A stretch of 64,000 nucleotides of DNA. Source: Asterias rubens. Taxonomy: Eukaryota; Echinodermata; Asteroidea; Forcipulatida; Asteriidae. The position numbers were made by a program, and so were the translations under genes. The stretch spans positions 10,941,857 through 11,005,856 of the forward strand of contig NC_047081.1 of the NCBI RefSeq assembly GCF_902459465.1, written 5' to 3'. This document shows, in pieces, positions 62,800 through 64,000 of the stretch; the first letter of the stretch is position 1, and each line of letters starts with the position of its first letter. Under the pieces are notes generated by a model that ran no database searches, was not told the origin of the DNA, and saw only the letters and a list, made by a program, of their open reading frames with translations.

Positions 62800-64000
62800 G
62801 GTTTTCGACCACTACGATTAATTTCACATGTTAACAGCTGCATTCATGTTTCGTCTTTTGTTTGGGTTTTGCTAATGCTTCCTATATAAAGGTCGTACAT
62901 CAACAGAGGTCAGAGCTCCCAAGCCCGATGTCATTTTGCCCCAAGTAATCACCCCTAGGGACTAGTCTAGATGGCAGCAGAGTTACAAAGGCCATTTTGA
63001 GATATGGCGGACGGACGCAATAAAACAATACTATAAAGTTTGGGTAAATTTGTCTGTAATCTAGCCACTAACCTCTAGTAGTGATGGACTAGACAAACAA
63101 TGCTGATTGGCTCCCAAGGGTGACTATTTGGCGTACATGCTTGAACAAACGTTTGAGCGCTTGTAAGACACTCGGTACATGCGTGTGAAACTGCAAGTAT
63201 TTTGACGCGATTTCATTTTAAATGAAGTTCAAAGGTGCCAGTTATAGTGTACATGTACATGTAACCACATTTTGGTAAAAGCAGACCATGAGCCATGACT
63301 CGATTTCCAGACTATTTATTCTTCAACAGAAATGAAAAACTTGTTACAAACACTAAATGACAACAGTTGGTGTAAAAGTAACATGTGTAAAACTATTTCT
63401 TTGCTTTCATATACACACTTGACTACTTCTTAAAACATGTCAACAAAGTTTTAAAAGATTCCTACAGTCAACAGTTTACTGCTATTGAAATATAGTGAAC
63501 ATATTCAAAACACGATCCACATCCAATGTTTCCCTAGGTAAAGGCCGAGAAAAAGGACGTCAGATAAAAAGTAAGCCGCACCAAAACACGCCCTATACTT
63601 TTTAAGTCCCATTGATGATTATTTACAGCGGGGGAAATGTCATGCCTGATCTAAGGGTTTATCCCACAAAGTTCTGGTATTTTGTGCTACACTTTATGAC
63701 TTACTTTTAACACTGGAAGCTACAGGTTATAATCTGTCCAATGATAAAGTCGTGTTATTTCTTTACAGTTCCAATTATTACACCATGCACATGATTAAAA
63801 TCAAACAAAAAACATTCAACTACGTTATGATGTATATAACAACAGACAACAAAAAAAAACTTGAACAGGGAGGGAGGGGGGAGGGGCAAGTGTTGGGGTA
63901 AAGTTTAGTAACAGAGGAGTAGTTCAGTTCCACACTACATATACTTAGTCTTAAAGGTAGGGTCATAGATTGTTTTTTGTTAACGACGAACGTATTGCTG
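62800..64000. other. Downstream stretch, no gene recognised
   Basis: AT-rich, with short direct words only and no ORF that looks coding. From about 63300, TTTATT (AATAAA on the minus strand, near 63317) would suit the 3' UTR of a minus-strand gene lying beyond the window, but this is speculative. A purine run GGGAGGGAGGGGGGAGGGG is at about 63870. Confidence 0.35.

Overview
The window is animal nuclear DNA: GT-AG introns of roughly 60 bp to 3 kb, compact exons, polyadenylation signals, and a dense load of SINEs, LINE tails and short terminal-inverted-repeat (TIR) elements. The gene set, the multiplied TRIM-type E3 ligases and the style of the repeats suggest an invertebrate deuterostome, most likely an echinoderm (sea star preferred). 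That assignment is inference; nothing here fixes a species.

Layout. (1) 1.4-20.6 kb holds a tandem segmental duplication carrying two TRIM E3 ubiquitin ligase genes on the minus strand (CDS 2308-5490 and 12642-16977). Each has a TATA-containing promoter and a short non-coding first exon about 3.2 kb upstream (8644-8711 and 20217-20281). (2) 21837-23943, minus strand, is a two-exon gene for an unrecognised 564-residue, serine-rich, probably nuclear protein. (3) 24893-35456, plus strand, is a 17-exon HGSNAT-like lysosomal acetyltransferase, reconstructed from start to stop (647 aa). (4) 37470-44745, plus strand, is KAT8/MOF, a 10-exon MYST histone acetyltransferase (451 aa). (5) 48114-55244, minus strand, is an 11-coding-exon CYP4-family cytochrome P450 (506 aa), with a probable 5' UTR exon ending at 56836. 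(6) 57228-62038, plus strand, is RBM22, a 9-exon spliceosomal zinc-finger/RRM protein (503 aa). Genes 5 and 6 appear to share a bidirectional promoter. Nothing was recognised in 62.8-64 kb.

The genes do not form a pathway. HGSNAT, KAT8, the P450 and RBM22 are single-copy housekeeping or metabolic genes; the TRIM pair is the lineage-specific, fast-changing part. The most interesting material is in and around the TRIM duplication: a TIR element whose end supplies the TRIM stop codon, a post-duplication 1.1-kb element containing a palindromic array and a nested second element, a 90-bp deletion derivative of that nested element with its empty site visible in the other copy, and a 32-bp exact match between a repeat mosaic and the coding sequence of the unknown gene.

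All exon boundaries were derived by hand from splice consensus, reading-frame phase and protein similarity. They are internally consistent in frame but have no transcript support here.
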